Counted from the stretch's first letter, positions 42,036-51,382 are shown. The stretch: 64,000 nucleotides of DNA from Tropicimonas sp033101155 (GCF_033101155.1 NZ_JAWMPX010000004.1:62001-126000), one strand, 5' to 3'. A program made the numbers and translations. The notes: generated by a model not told the origin, from the letters alone.

Positions 42036-42150
42036 CGCCCAGAGAATGGGACGCCGCGACGGCCTGCACAAGAGGCTGTGAAGGCACAGGGGGTGTTCCG
42101 TCGCCAATATGTGATTTCCCACTGGCGTCAGGCTGCATATCCTCTGGGCC

Positions 42151-42972
42151 ATGACATCCAGATTTTCCCGCCTTCGGATTCTCCTCGCCGCCCTTGTCGG
42201 GCTCGTCCCGCCTATTGCGCAGGCCGGCAGTGCTCCGCCCGAAAATGTCGTGCAGGCCGAGATCCTTGGCGGCTGGACGACCGGGGACGGCACCCGCATG
42301 GCGGCGCTGCATATCCGGCTCGCTCCCGGCTGGAAGACCTACTGGCGTGCGCCGGGCGAGACTGGCATCCCGCCGCATTTCGACTGGTCGGGCTCGGAGA
42401 ACCTGCGCGGTGTGCGCTACCACTGGCCGAGCCCGCGCATATTCGACGCCTATGGCGCGCGTACGATTGGCTATGCCGAGGAACTGGTCCTGCCAATCGA
42501 GCTCTACCCTGAACAGGCCGGCGCGCCGATTCGATTGCGCGGCGATGTCGATCTCGGGATCTGCGAGACAATCTGCATGCCGGCGTCTCTGAAGCTCGAC
42601 GCACGCTTGCAGGGCGACGGCGGATCCGACCCCAAGATTCACAAGGCTCTGGCCAGCCAGCCCCGCCCCGCGCGACGCGCCGGTGTGAACGGCGTCAGTT
42701 GTGATCTGGAGCCGATTTCGGACGGGCTGCGTCTGGAGGCCACTATCGAGATGCCGCGGCTTCCGGGCGAGGAAATCGCGCTTGTGGAGGCGGGAGATCC
42801 GCGAATTTGGGTCTCGCAACCGATGGTCAAGCGACAGGGGAGTGCCCTGCATGTCGAGGCCGATCTCGTCCCGCCCAACGGCAAGCCGATGGCGCTTCAG
42901 CGCAGCGCGCTGCGCTTCACGGTGATCGCCGGGGCGAACGCTGTGGACATTCGCGGCTGCAAGGGACGCTGA
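42151..42972 (+). CDS. stand-alone DsbD N-terminal domain protein
   Basis: 273 residues with a signal peptide (cleavage near 25, after AQA). It matches the DsbD_N (PF11412) immunoglobulin-like domain. GICETICMPA at 136-145 has Cys138 and Cys142, the redox pair, though with three residues between instead of the usual five. Two further cysteines (about 184 and 270) may form a second disulfide. The membrane and thioredoxin domains of DsbD are absent, so it must receive electrons from a separate membrane protein such as CcdA, not in this window. Confidence 0.85.
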   Translation: MTSRFSRLRILLAALVGLVPPIAQAGSAPPENVVQAEILGGWTTGDGTRMAALHIRLAPGWKTYWRAPGETGIPPHFDWSGSENLRGVRYHWPSPRIFDAYGARTIGYAEELVLPIELYPEQAGAPIRLRGDVDLGICETICMPASLKLDARLQGDGGSDPKIHKALASQPRPARRAGVNGVSCDLEPISDGLRLEATIEMPRLPGEEIALVEAGDPRIWVSQPMVKRQGSALHVEADLVPPNGKPMALQRSALRFTVIAGANAVDIRGCKGR

Positions 42973-43011
42973 TCTCTCGGACGACGGGTTCTGACTCTTC
43001 GATGGCGGGAG

Positions 43012-43027
43012 CCGTCCGGGAGGACGG
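43012..43027. repeat. small perfect hairpin after the DsbD-like gene
   Basis: CCGTCC-ggga-GGACGG, six pairs, 40 bases past the stop in a 218-base gap that otherwise shows nothing. There is no T run on either side. Confidence 0.4.
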
Positions 43028-43190
43028 AACGCCCGCGAAAACCATCAGAACAGCGCGCATCCTGCCTTTGATCGCAACGCCACCCTGTGCCCAGCCGCGT
43101 CCTGCCCAATCGACTGCTGTTGCGCCGAAACGCCAATGACATCCGCAAGCCCCCTTCCCGAACACGCGCCCTTGGGCTAGCAAGTCTCTC

Positions 43191-44006
43191 ATGGTCCACG
43201 AGCTCGCATATCACGACGCCTTCGCCGCCCTCGATTTCCAGATCTCGATGGGCGCGGATGAGGCGACCGTCGACGCGCCGGTGGATCGTTTTGCCCTGAG
43301 CAAGACACTGATGGCGGAAGCTCAGGCAAAGAAGGAGGCCGCGGCGCTGCCCACTGCCCGGGGCGCGCCTGCAGTCGCGCCGCCTCCGAAGGCGGATCCG
43401 ATTGGCGACGCCCGTATGATGGCCGGGGCGGCAGAGAGCCTTGAGGCGCTGGAACAGGCGCTGGCCAGCTTCCCGCATTGCGAGCTGAAACAGGGTGCCC
43501 GCTCGCTCGTCTTCAGCGATGGCAACCCGAAGGCCCGGTTGATGATCATCGGCGAGGCGCCGGGGCGCGACGAGGACATCCAGGGCCGCCCCTTCGTCGG
43601 GCGGGCCGGGCAGTTGCTGGATCGGATGCTGGCCGCGATCGACCTCGCCCGGGATGGGTCCGAGGCCGACAGCGCCGTCTATATCACCAATATCCTGCCA
43701 TGGCGGCCACCGCAGAACCGCGACCCGCGACCGGAAGAGATCGACATGCTCAAACCCTTCGTGCAGCGGCATGTCGAGTTGGTGGCACCGGAGGCGCTGG
43801 TGCTGATGGGCAATATCTCCTGCCAGGCGATGTTGGGGCGGCGGGGAATCACCCGAATCCGTGGCAATTGGGTCGAAGCGCTCGGCCGCCCTGCCCTGCC
43901 GATGTTCCACCCCGCCTACCTCTTGCGGAACCCGGGCGCCAAGCGCGAGGCCTGGGCCGACCTGCTGTCGCTCAAGGCGCGCCTGCGGGGAGACGCGGCG
44001 CCGTGA
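43191..44006 (+). CDS. uracil-DNA glycosylase, family 4-like, without the iron-sulfur cysteines
   Basis: 271 residues. GEAPGRDEDIQGRPFVGRAG at 121-140 is the water-activating motif A and MFHPAYLLRNP at 238-248 the leucine/His loop, as in family 4/5 uracil-DNA glycosylases. Only two cysteines are present (Cys97 and Cys211), while family 4 has four that hold a 4Fe-4S cluster; the first position of the CxxC is Phe94. The protein therefore cannot hold the standard cluster. The N-terminal 75 residues are a loosely structured extension. Followed by the LysE-type gene with a four-base overlap. Confidence 0.88.
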   Translation: MVHELAYHDAFAALDFQISMGADEATVDAPVDRFALSKTLMAEAQAKKEAAALPTARGAPAVAPPPKADPIGDARMMAGAAESLEALEQALASFPHCELKQGARSLVFSDGNPKARLMIIGEAPGRDEDIQGRPFVGRAGQLLDRMLAAIDLARDGSEADSAVYITNILPWRPPQNRDPRPEEIDMLKPFVQRHVELVAPEALVLMGNISCQAMLGRRGITRIRGNWVEALGRPALPMFHPAYLLRNPGAKREAWADLLSLKARLRGDAAP

Positions 44007-44632
44007 TCCCCGTCGATCCCCTGACCCTGCTGGCCTTCATCCCGGCCGGGCTGGCGCTCAACCTGACGCCGGGGGCCGACATGATGTTCTGTCTTGCGCA
44101 GGGCCTGCGGGGCGGCCCGCGCACCGCGCTGGCTGCCGATGCTGGCATCTCGCTCGGGGTTTTCTTTCACACGGCGGCGGCTGGAATCGGCCTCTCGGCC
44201 CTGGTGGCGGCCGAGTCGGTCCTGCTCGACGTGATCCGCTGGGTCGGCGTGGCCTACCTGCTCTGGCTCGCCATCGGCGCGCTGCGCAGCGGGCCTGTTC
44301 CGTCCAGCGCGGCCGCCGCGCTCTCGCCCGGGCGCGCCTTCCGGCAGGCGCTGCTGATCAACCTGACCAACCCGAAGGTCATCCTCTTCGTGCTGGCCTT
44401 CCTGCCGCAATTCGTCGACCCGGGACATGGCCCCATCCTGCCCCAGTTCCTTGTCTTCGGTCTGCTGCTGTCCCTTGGAGGGCTGGTGATCAACGGGCTG
44501 GTCGGGGTCTTTGCCGGCAGCCTCGGGCGACGCCTCGCCCAATCTCCCCGCTTTGCACGTGGCCTCGGCTGGGTGACCGCCGGGGTCTTCACCGCGCTGG
44601 CCGCACGGCTGGCCCTCATGGAGCGCAGCTAG
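44003..44632 (+). CDS. LysE/RhtB family amino-acid exporter
   Basis: 209 residues, six membrane segments. The opening FIPAGLALNLTPGADMMFCLAQGLRGGPRTAL contains the LTPGAD signature of LysE translocators. It starts with GTG at 44003, overlapping the uracil-DNA glycosylase stop, and its stop is immediately followed by the moaB ATG. Likely exports a neutral amino acid such as threonine or homoserine lactone-like compounds; specificity not determinable. Confidence 0.92.
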   Translation: MIPVDPLTLLAFIPAGLALNLTPGADMMFCLAQGLRGGPRTALAADAGISLGVFFHTAAAGIGLSALVAAESVLLDVIRWVGVAYLLWLAIGALRSGPVPSSAAAALSPGRAFRQALLINLTNPKVILFVLAFLPQFVDPGHGPILPQFLVFGLLLSLGGLVINGLVGVFAGSLGRRLAQSPRFARGLGWVTAGVFTALAARLALMERS

Positions 44633-45175
44633 ATGCACAATCCCGACACACCGAAGGAATTCATCCCCGTCCGCATCGCGGTGCTGACCGTCTCCGACAG
44701 CCGCGGCCTCGCCGAGGACCGCTCCGGTGATACGCTGGCGGGCCGGGTCGAAGCCGCCGGGCATGTGCTCGCGGATCGAAAGATCCTGCCCGACGAACGG
44801 GTCGAGATCGCCGCACAGCTCTCGGCCTGGTGCGACGACCCGCAGGTCGATGTTGTGATTTCCACCGGAGGAACCGGTCTCACGGGGCGCGATGTAACCG
44901 TCGAGGCCCACCGCGATGTCTACGAAAAGGAGATCGATGCCTTCGGCACCGTCTTCACCATTGTCTCGATGCAGAAGATCGGCACGTCGGCCGTGCAATC
45001 CCGTGCCTGCGCCGGCGTCGCACGCGGCACCTATCTCTTCGCCCTGCCCGGCTCTCCGGGCGCCTGCAAGGACGGCTGGGACGAGATCCTCGCCCCGCAG
45101 CTCGACTATCGCCACCGCCCGTGCAACTTCGTCGAGATCTTCCCCCGCCTGGAAGAGCACAAGCGGCGCAAATAG
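44633..45175 (+). CDS. moaB: molybdenum cofactor biosynthesis protein B
   Basis: 180 residues. ISTGGTGLTGRDVTVEA at 76-92 and LPGSPGACKDGWDEI at about 143-157 are the molybdopterin-binding motifs of MoaB/MogA. It adenylylates molybdopterin before Mo insertion. It begins directly after the LysE stop (TAG-ATG), so translation is coupled to a gene of unrelated function. Confidence 0.93.
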   Translation: MHNPDTPKEFIPVRIAVLTVSDSRGLAEDRSGDTLAGRVEAAGHVLADRKILPDERVEIAAQLSAWCDDPQVDVVISTGGTGLTGRDVTVEAHRDVYEKEIDAFGTVFTIVSMQKIGTSAVQSRACAGVARGTYLFALPGSPGACKDGWDEILAPQLDYRHRPCNFVEIFPRLEEHKRRK

Positions 45176-45429
45176 CGCGAATCCAGGACGACGGCTCCGA
45201 AACCGCCGCTAGGGTGCACTTCAGCCGTTTTCAATCCCGACTAAAAACGTAAAAAGCGTTTCCTCGCCTATGCCGCAACGGCATCGGCGTCGGTTTGCCA
45301 CTGCCTGCCGACAAGACCGGAATCCGGCGCGCACTGGATTGGAAAGGCGCGGATCCTCCTTATTTGCGGTCTGCCTCCGAAAAACGAGAGGCAACAGAAT
45401 TCAGAGCAGCCACTCCGAAAGGGAAACAG

Positions 45430-46002
45430 ATGAACAGTTTTGCCAAGCGCGCCCTCGGCGCGACTCTTGTGCTCGCCATTGCCGCTCCGGTCTATGCCGG
45501 ATCGCCCTCCGAACCCGTGATCGAACCGGTCCCCACGCCGATCGCCGTCACGCCCAGTTCCGACTGGACCGGCGGCTATGTCGGCGTGCAATTGGGCTAT
45601 GGCGAATTGACCGAAGATCTCGAAGGCGACGGCATGATTGGCGGCATCGCCGCCGGCTATGACTGGGATCTCGGCGACTGGGTCGTCGGTATCGGCGCCG
45701 ATGTGAATCTCGGCGATATCTCCACGGATGCGGGCGATCTCGACTCGCTGACCCGCCTGAAAGTCCGCGGCGGCTATGATTTCGGCGGCACGATGCTCTA
45801 CGCCACCACAGGCGCGAGCTATGCCGATAGCGGTGATTTCGGCAATTCCTGGGGTTATTTCGGCGGTATCGGCGTCGAACATATGCTGGATGACGCCTGG
45901 AGCCTCACCGGTGAAGTCGCCGTCCATCAATTCGACGATTTCAACGACTATGACCAGGTCAACGCGACCACGGCGACTGTCGGCCTGAACTACCGGTTCT
46001 GA
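45430..46002 (+). CDS. outer-membrane beta-barrel protein (Omp25/OmpA-like)
   Basis: 190 residues with a signal peptide (MNSFAKRALGATLVLAIAAP, cleavage after VYA). The mature part is alternating short strands with Tyr/Gly/Trp (WTGGYVGVQLGYGEL, GGIAAGYDWDLGDWVVGIGADV) and it ends in Phe (GLNYRF), the barrel-insertion signal. An eight-stranded barrel is likely. Unlike its neighbours it is acidic and Asp/Gly-rich. It stands alone between a 254-base upstream region and a terminator. Confidence 0.9.
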   Translation: MNSFAKRALGATLVLAIAAPVYAGSPSEPVIEPVPTPIAVTPSSDWTGGYVGVQLGYGELTEDLEGDGMIGGIAAGYDWDLGDWVVGIGADVNLGDISTDAGDLDSLTRLKVRGGYDFGGTMLYATTGASYADSGDFGNSWGYFGGIGVEHMLDDAWSLTGEVAVHQFDDFNDYDQVNATTATVGLNYRF

Positions 46003-46036
46003 TCCGGCGCACCGCCAAAAACCAAGATACCAGCTT

Positions 46037-46066
46037 CGGGGGGCACAGTGCCCCCCGTTCGCGTTT
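46037..46066 (+). terminator. terminator after the outer-membrane protein gene
   Basis: CGGGGGGC-acagt-GCCCCCCG, eight G/C pairs, 35 bases past the stop, followed by TTCGCGTTTT. The T tract is interrupted, so efficiency is uncertain. Confidence 0.65.
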
Positions 46067-46224
46067 TGACGGGACCCCGTCGACGAACACGGCATCCGGA
46101 CTGGCCGGAAGAGTCTGTTTTGCCACACCGGGCACGCTTTCATCCCGTCCTCCCCCCTCCCTCTTGGCCCACGCAGCGGTTCCAGTAACACTCTGGTCAA
46201 ACATGCCAGTGTTCGAGGATTACG

Positions 46225-46791
46225 ATGTTCCGCTCGCCCTTCCCGCTGATCACCCTGCTTCTCGTGCTTGCAGGGTGTGGCGAAGACCCCCGTCTGGAAC
46301 CGTTGAACGAGGGTGCACCGCTGCCGGAAGGCGTCGAAGGCATCGACGATGCGGTGGACGGGTTGATTGTCGGCCATCGCATGATGGCGGCGGGCGAATA
46401 CGAGTTGGCCCTGAAGGAATACTACCGCGCCGGCGGCGATCACGGGCTGACCGCCGACGTGCTCTCGGCCATCGGCTCGGCCAATCTCAAGCTCGGACGG
46501 CTCGGGCAGGCCGAGCGGCAATTGCGCCGCGCGATTGATGAGGATGAGAAATTCGCCGCAGCATGGAACAACCTCGGCGTCGTGCTGATGGAGCAGGGCG
46601 AAATCGGCGAGGCCGCACGCACATTTCGTGTCGCCTTCTCCCTGGACAGTGGCCAAAGTGCCGAAATCAAGGAAAATCTGAAGCACGCGCTCGCAAATAT
46701 CGAGAATCCAGCCTACACTTCCGAGCAACAATCAGAATTCGAGCTGGTGCGCAGGGGCAGCGGACAATACCGCATTCTCAGCACACCATGA
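46225..46791 (+). CDS. TPR lipoprotein, TadD-like (first of two)
   Basis: 188 residues. The signal has a lipobox LVLAGC with Cys18. Three tetratricopeptide repeats cover about 54-155 (GHRMMAAGEYELALKEYYRA; SAIGSANLKLGRLGQAERQLR; AWNNLGVVLMEQGEIGEAAR). TadD lipoproteins help assemble the Tad (tight adherence) pilus secretion system. It is followed by a second TPR lipoprotein gene after 31 bases. Confidence 0.85.
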   Translation: MFRSPFPLITLLLVLAGCGEDPRLEPLNEGAPLPEGVEGIDDAVDGLIVGHRMMAAGEYELALKEYYRAGGDHGLTADVLSAIGSANLKLGRLGQAERQLRRAIDEDEKFAAAWNNLGVVLMEQGEIGEAARTFRVAFSLDSGQSAEIKENLKHALANIENPAYTSEQQSEFELVRRGSGQYRILSTP

Positions 46792-46822
46792 GGCAGAACG
46801 AGCAGTAAAAGGACGCAAAAAA

Positions 46823-47671
46823 ATGCGCCGCATTACCCTTGTCACCCTGTGTCTTGGCACTGCCATGGCACTGTCGGCCTGTCAGAAAGCCGGCGACACC
46901 GAAGTGGATCGTGCTCTTCAGGACGTGAATGTCATCGACGAAAGCAATCTCAGCGACCTGATGCTGACGGTTGCCGATGCCAACGAGGCGGTTTCCTATT
47001 TCAAGCGAACCTCCGCGGAAAACCCGGACCGGATCGACCTGCAGCGCAACCTCGCCAAGTCACTGGTGCGGGCCAAGCAGAACACCGAGGCCGCCGCCGC
47101 CTGGGCGAAGGTCATCGAGATGGAAGGCGCGACCAGCAGCGACCGGGTCGACTATTCCGACGCGCTGATCCGCTCGGGCGACTGGGACAAGGCCGAAGAG
47201 ATCCTCGACACCGTTCCGCCCACCCACGAGACCTTCAAGCGCTACAAGCTGGAGGCAATGATCGCCGATGGCAACAAGGAGTGGAAGAAGGCCGACAGCT
47301 TCTACGACACCGCCGTGGGCCTGACCACGAAACCGTCCTCGACGCTGAACAACTGGGGCTATTCGAAGCTCTCCCGCGGCAAGTATCGCGAGGCCGAGCG
47401 GCTGTTCGGCGAGGCGTTGCAATATGAGCCCGGCCTCTTCACGGCGAAGAACAACCTCGTGCTCGCCCGTTCCGCGCAGCGCAACTACCAGATGCCGATC
47501 GTCGAGATGACCCAGACCGAGCGCGCCATGCTGCTGCACACCGCGGCCCTTTCCGCGATCAAGCAGGGCGACACCTCCATGGGCCGCTCGCTGCTCGAAG
47601 ATGCAATCGACACCCATCCCCAGCATTTCGAAGCCGCCGTCCACTCGCTCAGCGCACTTGACGGCACCTGA
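46823..47671 (+). CDS. TPR lipoprotein, TadD-like (second of two)
   Basis: 282 residues. The lipobox ALSAC places the acylated Cys at 20. TPR units run over about 50-215, with NLAKSLVRAKQNTEAAAAWAKV, YSDALIRSGDWDKAEEILDTV and NNWGYSKLSRGKYREAERLF. It is larger than the first TPR lipoprotein and only distantly similar. It is followed 17 bases later by the prepilin peptidase gene, which supports a role in Tad pilus biogenesis. Confidence 0.85.
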   Translation: MRRITLVTLCLGTAMALSACQKAGDTEVDRALQDVNVIDESNLSDLMLTVADANEAVSYFKRTSAENPDRIDLQRNLAKSLVRAKQNTEAAAAWAKVIEMEGATSSDRVDYSDALIRSGDWDKAEEILDTVPPTHETFKRYKLEAMIADGNKEWKKADSFYDTAVGLTTKPSSTLNNWGYSKLSRGKYREAERLFGEALQYEPGLFTAKNNLVLARSAQRNYQMPIVEMTQTERAMLLHTAALSAIKQGDTSMGRSLLEDAIDTHPQHFEAAVHSLSALDGT

Positions 47672-47688
47672 ACGGACCCGAGACCGGC

Positions 47689-48189
47689 ATGACCCTCGAC
47701 ATTCCCGCCAGTGCTGCGCTCTGGTTCCTGCCCTTTGTCATCCCCATTGGCCTCTGGGTCGGCTGGAACGACATGGCGCGCATGAAGATCCCGAACCGCG
47801 CCGTCATGGCGCTGTTCTTCGTCTATCTCGCCATCGGTCCGATCGCCCTGCCGCTGGAGAGCTACGCCTGGCAATGGCTGCATCTCGTCATCGTTCTGTT
47901 GGTGGGCTTCATTCTTAACATGGCCGGGCTGATGGGGGCGGGCGATGCCAAATTCGCAGCCGCCATGGCGCCCTTCGTGGCGCTCGGGGACGTGGCGGTC
48001 TTCTGCTATATCTATGTAGCCTGCTCGCTGGCCGCGCTTGTCGTGCACCGGGTCATGCGGGCAATCCCGGCAATCCGGAGCGCCGCGCCGGACTGGGAAA
48101 GCTGGGAGCGCAAGGACTTCCCGATGGGGCTTGCGCTTGGCTGGATGCTGATCGCCTATCTCGGACTGGGCGCCGTGTACGGCGCCTGA
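47689..48189 (+). CDS. A24 family prepilin peptidase (CpaA/TadV-like)
   Basis: 166 residues with about five membrane segments. The catalytic aspartates are Asp28 in WNDMARMKIPN and Asp86 in MGAGDAKF, as in type IV prepilin peptidases of the short CpaA/TadV class that lack the methylase domain. It processes Flp-type pilin leaders. Together with the two TPR lipoproteins it forms the end of a Tad locus; the pilin, secretin and motor genes are not in the window. Confidence 0.9.
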   Translation: MTLDIPASAALWFLPFVIPIGLWVGWNDMARMKIPNRAVMALFFVYLAIGPIALPLESYAWQWLHLVIVLLVGFILNMAGLMGAGDAKFAAAMAPFVALGDVAVFCYIYVACSLAALVVHRVMRAIPAIRSAAPDWESWERKDFPMGLALGWMLIAYLGLGAVYGA

Positions 48190-48252
48190 CGGGACCTGCC
48201 TCACGGCGGCGGCATGGCGCCGCGCCGTCCGGCCCGTTCCAACCTTCGTGAC

Positions 48253-49875
48253 CTATCCCTCGCCCGGCTGAAACTCGTAGAGTCGATACACCTCGTTGCG
48301 GTGCACCTCTTTCAACCCGACGCCACGCGCCTCCAGATCCTCGATCACCCCGCGCCGCGCCCGACCATCCATCGGGCAGAGCGGAACCAGCAATAGGCGC
48401 GCCCCCTCGATTCCGGGAAGTCCGTCATAGCGCCAGGGGGCTGCGCCCTCGAGCCGCTGGAGATCTCCGAACAGCCAGTAGCTGGATAGCAGGTCGGCAC
48501 TGTAGATCGCCGCGCCGGCATAACCCGCCGCCTCAAGATCGCGCGCGATGCCGTCGAGCACCGTGACCGTCCCGCCAGAGAGACGGCAGAAGGGCAGCTC
48601 TTCTCCCATCACCATCGTCGGCTTCGGTTCGTCTTTCTCCGTCCCGGTTTCAGCCGCAAAGAGGACTGGAAGGCGGACATTCCCCGCCGGGTCCCGGTTC
48701 CGCTCGATCAGCACGTGGATATCATCATGCTGGACCGAGCGCGGAAACAGCTGTGTATGGGCTGACGCCGGCGCGTTGAGATGCCGGAAGGGGCTGAAGG
48801 CGAGGTTGAGCGCCGACGGCAAGCCGAGCATGAAAACAGCGCAGCCGGCCAGCGCCAGCGCCTGTCTCATGTCCCAGCCCATGCCATTGGTCACCCCCGC
48901 TGCCGGGCGCAGGGCGAAGAGCAGAACCCCGAGCAAGTAGAGCCATTGGGGATCATTGCCGTAATTCTGGAAGGTCACGAAAAAGAAGCCGGGCACGAGA
49001 AGGAGAAGCAACACGCCCTCGCTGTCCCGGCCCGCCTGCCGCAGCAGCATGACGGCGGCGAGGGCAGCGAAAGATCCGCCGAGATAGGCCGGCGCGGCAA
49101 TCACCCCGTAGAGGCTGTGACCCGGCTGCGCGCGGGCCTCGGAGCCGGTCACCGTGAGCAGGTCACCGAGATAAGCGATCCAGAAACCCGTCCCGGCCAC
49201 CAATGTCATTGCCGCGACAATGGCGAGCCCGGTCACAAGCGCCACGAGCAAAGCGCCCCACTGCCGGTGCATCAGGAGCGCCAGCAGGATGACCGGCAGG
49301 AAGGCTGCAACATAGGTCACCTTGATCAGCGCCATCCCCGCGACCGTCACCCCGAGGACAAGCCCGTCCGCGGTCTGGCTGTGCCGCCCGGCGCTCGGCA
49401 GGAAAACGATGGCGATGGCAATAAAGGCCAGCGCCCAGGCCCATCGGTTGTAATGCATCGAGATAGACAGCGAGGGCTGCGACTCTCCATGGACCATCGC
49501 CAGGCAAAGGCCGATACAGATGACGCCAAGGACCATCGCCCAGCCGCTCTTCAGCCGCGAGATCCCGACCCACCAGATCGCCGGGAGCAGCGCCGCCGCA
49601 AAGAGGACCTGCGCGCCCAGATAGGCCATTCCGATCCCCCAGCCCTGCCCGACAAACAGCGCAATGGGCGCTGTCGCCAGCCAGCCGATCGGCGTCATAT
49701 AGTCGAGATGCGGCCACTCGCCCTGGCTCTGACGGATCACCATGTCGATCAGGTGAATCGTGTCGCCCTCATGCTTGGCGAGATACAGCCCGCCCTTGGC
49801 CAGCAGGACTGCGCTCAGCCCGGCCCAGAGGGCCAGAAGAAATCCGCCAAAGGCGATAGAAGCTCGTTTCTGCAT
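48253..49875 (-). CDS. polytopic membrane protein, glycosyltransferase-like, unrecognised
   Basis: 540 residues. About ten membrane segments occupy 1-370 and a soluble C-terminal domain about 380-540. The first periplasmic loop, KHEGDTIHLIDMVIRQSQGEWPHLDY region, contains acidic residues in the position of the catalytic Asp/Glu of GT-C glycosyltransferases, so a lipid-linked sugar transferase is possible, but no family was recognised. The ATG at 49875 follows AGAGCAGGG. It is convergent with the prepilin peptidase and divergent from the ATPase gene. Confidence 0.75.
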   Translation of the reverse strand: MQKRASIAFGGFLLALWAGLSAVLLAKGGLYLAKHEGDTIHLIDMVIRQSQGEWPHLDYMTPIGWLATAPIALFVGQGWGIGMAYLGAQVLFAAALLPAIWWVGISRLKSGWAMVLGVICIGLCLAMVHGESQPSLSISMHYNRWAWALAFIAIAIVFLPSAGRHSQTADGLVLGVTVAGMALIKVTYVAAFLPVILLALLMHRQWGALLVALVTGLAIVAAMTLVAGTGFWIAYLGDLLTVTGSEARAQPGHSLYGVIAAPAYLGGSFAALAAVMLLRQAGRDSEGVLLLLLVPGFFFVTFQNYGNDPQWLYLLGVLLFALRPAAGVTNGMGWDMRQALALAGCAVFMLGLPSALNLAFSPFRHLNAPASAHTQLFPRSVQHDDIHVLIERNRDPAGNVRLPVLFAAETGTEKDEPKPTMVMGEELPFCRLSGGTVTVLDGIARDLEAAGYAGAAIYSADLLSSYWLFGDLQRLEGAAPWRYDGLPGIEGARLLLVPLCPMDGRARRGVIEDLEARGVGLKEVHRNEVYRLYEFQPGEG

Positions 49876-50023
49876 CCCTGCTCTCTCTTTTTTTCCCTTT
49901 TTTGGCCACAATACCACGCCATGCTTCGGACTGTCTGCGGCATTGCAGGCATTCGTGTCGATTTCCGGGCGGGAATGGCAAGTCTTTGGGCAAGTCGATG
50001 GAACAGGACAAGCGGGTAGCGAG

Positions 50024-51334
50024 ATGAACATGGAAGTCGGGAATGTGGTGGCGCCGCCGGCGCCGAAGCGACTGGACGAGATGCAGCTTCCGTTGGTCAT
50101 GATGCGGGATATCCTGCTCAAGACCGTGTTCCGCAAGAACATCGAAATGGTCACCGAACTGGCCCGCGCCGTCTGCCTGCCGATCCCGGTCACGCAGGAA
50201 CTGGTGGATCTCGCCCGCGAACAGAAGCTCATGGAGGCGACCGGTACGCTGCACGCCAACTCGGGCGGCGAAATGGGCTACCAGCTGACCGATAGCGGCA
50301 AAGCCCGCTCCCTCGATGCGCTCTCTCAATCCGAGTATTACGGCGCCATGCCGGTGCCGATGGAGATCTATGGCGAGCAGGTCAAGCGCCAGTCCATCCG
50401 CAACATCCAGATAACCCGGGACCAGCTGACCGGCGCCATGGGCCATCTCGTCCTGCCCGACAACCTTCTTGGCCAGCTCGGCCCCGCGGTCTCCGCCGGT
50501 CGTTCGATCCTGATGTATGGCCCCCCGGGCAACGGCAAGTCCTCGATCTCCAACGGCATCCGCGATGCGATGGGCGACAAGATCTACATCCCCCGCGCCG
50601 TCGAATATGCCGGCCAGGTGATCACCGTCTATGACCCGATCGTCCATTCGGCCGCCGAGGAACAGATGGACGATCCCAACTCGCTGCGCCGCACGGGAAA
50701 CCGCTTCGACACCCGTTACGTGCGCTGTGAGCGCCCCACCGTCATCACCGGCGGTGAGCTTTCGCTCTCCATGCTGGACCTCGTCTACAACCCGACGGCC
50801 CGGACGTACCAGGCCTCGATGCAGCTCAAATCCACCGGCGGCATCTTTATCGTCGACGACCTTGGCCGTCAGGCGGACCCGCCGCAGGCGCTGATCAACC
50901 GCTGGATTCTACCGTTGGAAGAGGGCAAGGACATCCTCGCCCTGCAATCGGGCGAGAAATTCGAAGTGCCCTTTGACACGCTGGTGATCTTCTCGACCAA
51001 CTTCCACCCCAACGAGATCTTCGACAAGGCCGCGCTCCGCCGGATCTTCTTCAAGATCAAGATCGACGGGCCCGTCCAGGAAGATTTCCTGAAGATCTTC
51101 GCCATGGTCGCCAAGAAGCGCAAGATGCCGCTGGATCAGGACACGCTGATCCACCTGCTGCGCAACAAGTACCCGACCATCGACAATATCTATGCGAACT
51201 ATCAGCCGATCTTCCTGATCGACCAGATGATCTCGATTTGCGAATATGAGGGCATCCCCTACCAGATGACCCCTGAACTGATCGACCGCGCCTGGGAAAA
51301 CATGTTCGTCAAGGAAGAGCATATCGAGCACTGA
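50024..51334 (+). CDS. AAA ATPase (predicted chaperone-type, pilus-associated)
   Basis: 436 residues. The N-terminal 110 residues have a winged-helix-like part; the AAA core has Walker A GPPGNGKSS at 166-174, Walker B GGIFIVDDLGRQ near 270 and sensor FSTNFHPNEIFDKAALRRIFFKI near 330. It is a cytosolic ATPase family often found next to tad genes. The start at 50024 (MNMEVGNVV) follows GGGTAGCGAG. Its exact role is not known; the TadA secretion ATPase is a different family. Confidence 0.85.
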   Translation: MNMEVGNVVAPPAPKRLDEMQLPLVMMRDILLKTVFRKNIEMVTELARAVCLPIPVTQELVDLAREQKLMEATGTLHANSGGEMGYQLTDSGKARSLDALSQSEYYGAMPVPMEIYGEQVKRQSIRNIQITRDQLTGAMGHLVLPDNLLGQLGPAVSAGRSILMYGPPGNGKSSISNGIRDAMGDKIYIPRAVEYAGQVITVYDPIVHSAAEEQMDDPNSLRRTGNRFDTRYVRCERPTVITGGELSLSMLDLVYNPTARTYQASMQLKSTGGIFIVDDLGRQADPPQALINRWILPLEEGKDILALQSGEKFEVPFDTLVIFSTNFHPNEIFDKAALRRIFFKIKIDGPVQEDFLKIFAMVAKKRKMPLDQDTLIHLLRNKYPTIDNIYANYQPIFLIDQMISICEYEGIPYQMTPELIDRAWENMFVKEEHIEH

Positions 51335-51355
51335 TCCTCGCGGATGGTGCCGGTC

Positions 51356-51382
51356 CGGACTGCAGGTCCTGTCCGTTTCTTT
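51356..51382 (+). terminator. weak candidate terminator after the ATPase gene
   Basis: CGGAC (51356-51360) pairs with GTCCG (51371-51375) around ten bases and is followed by TTTCTTTAT, 22 bases past the stop. Confidence 0.4.

Noticed and set aside
45268..46731. 487-codon frame on the minus strand across the outer-membrane gene and the TPR lipoprotein
   Set aside because: It spans two plus-strand genes with clear signals, and its residues look random.
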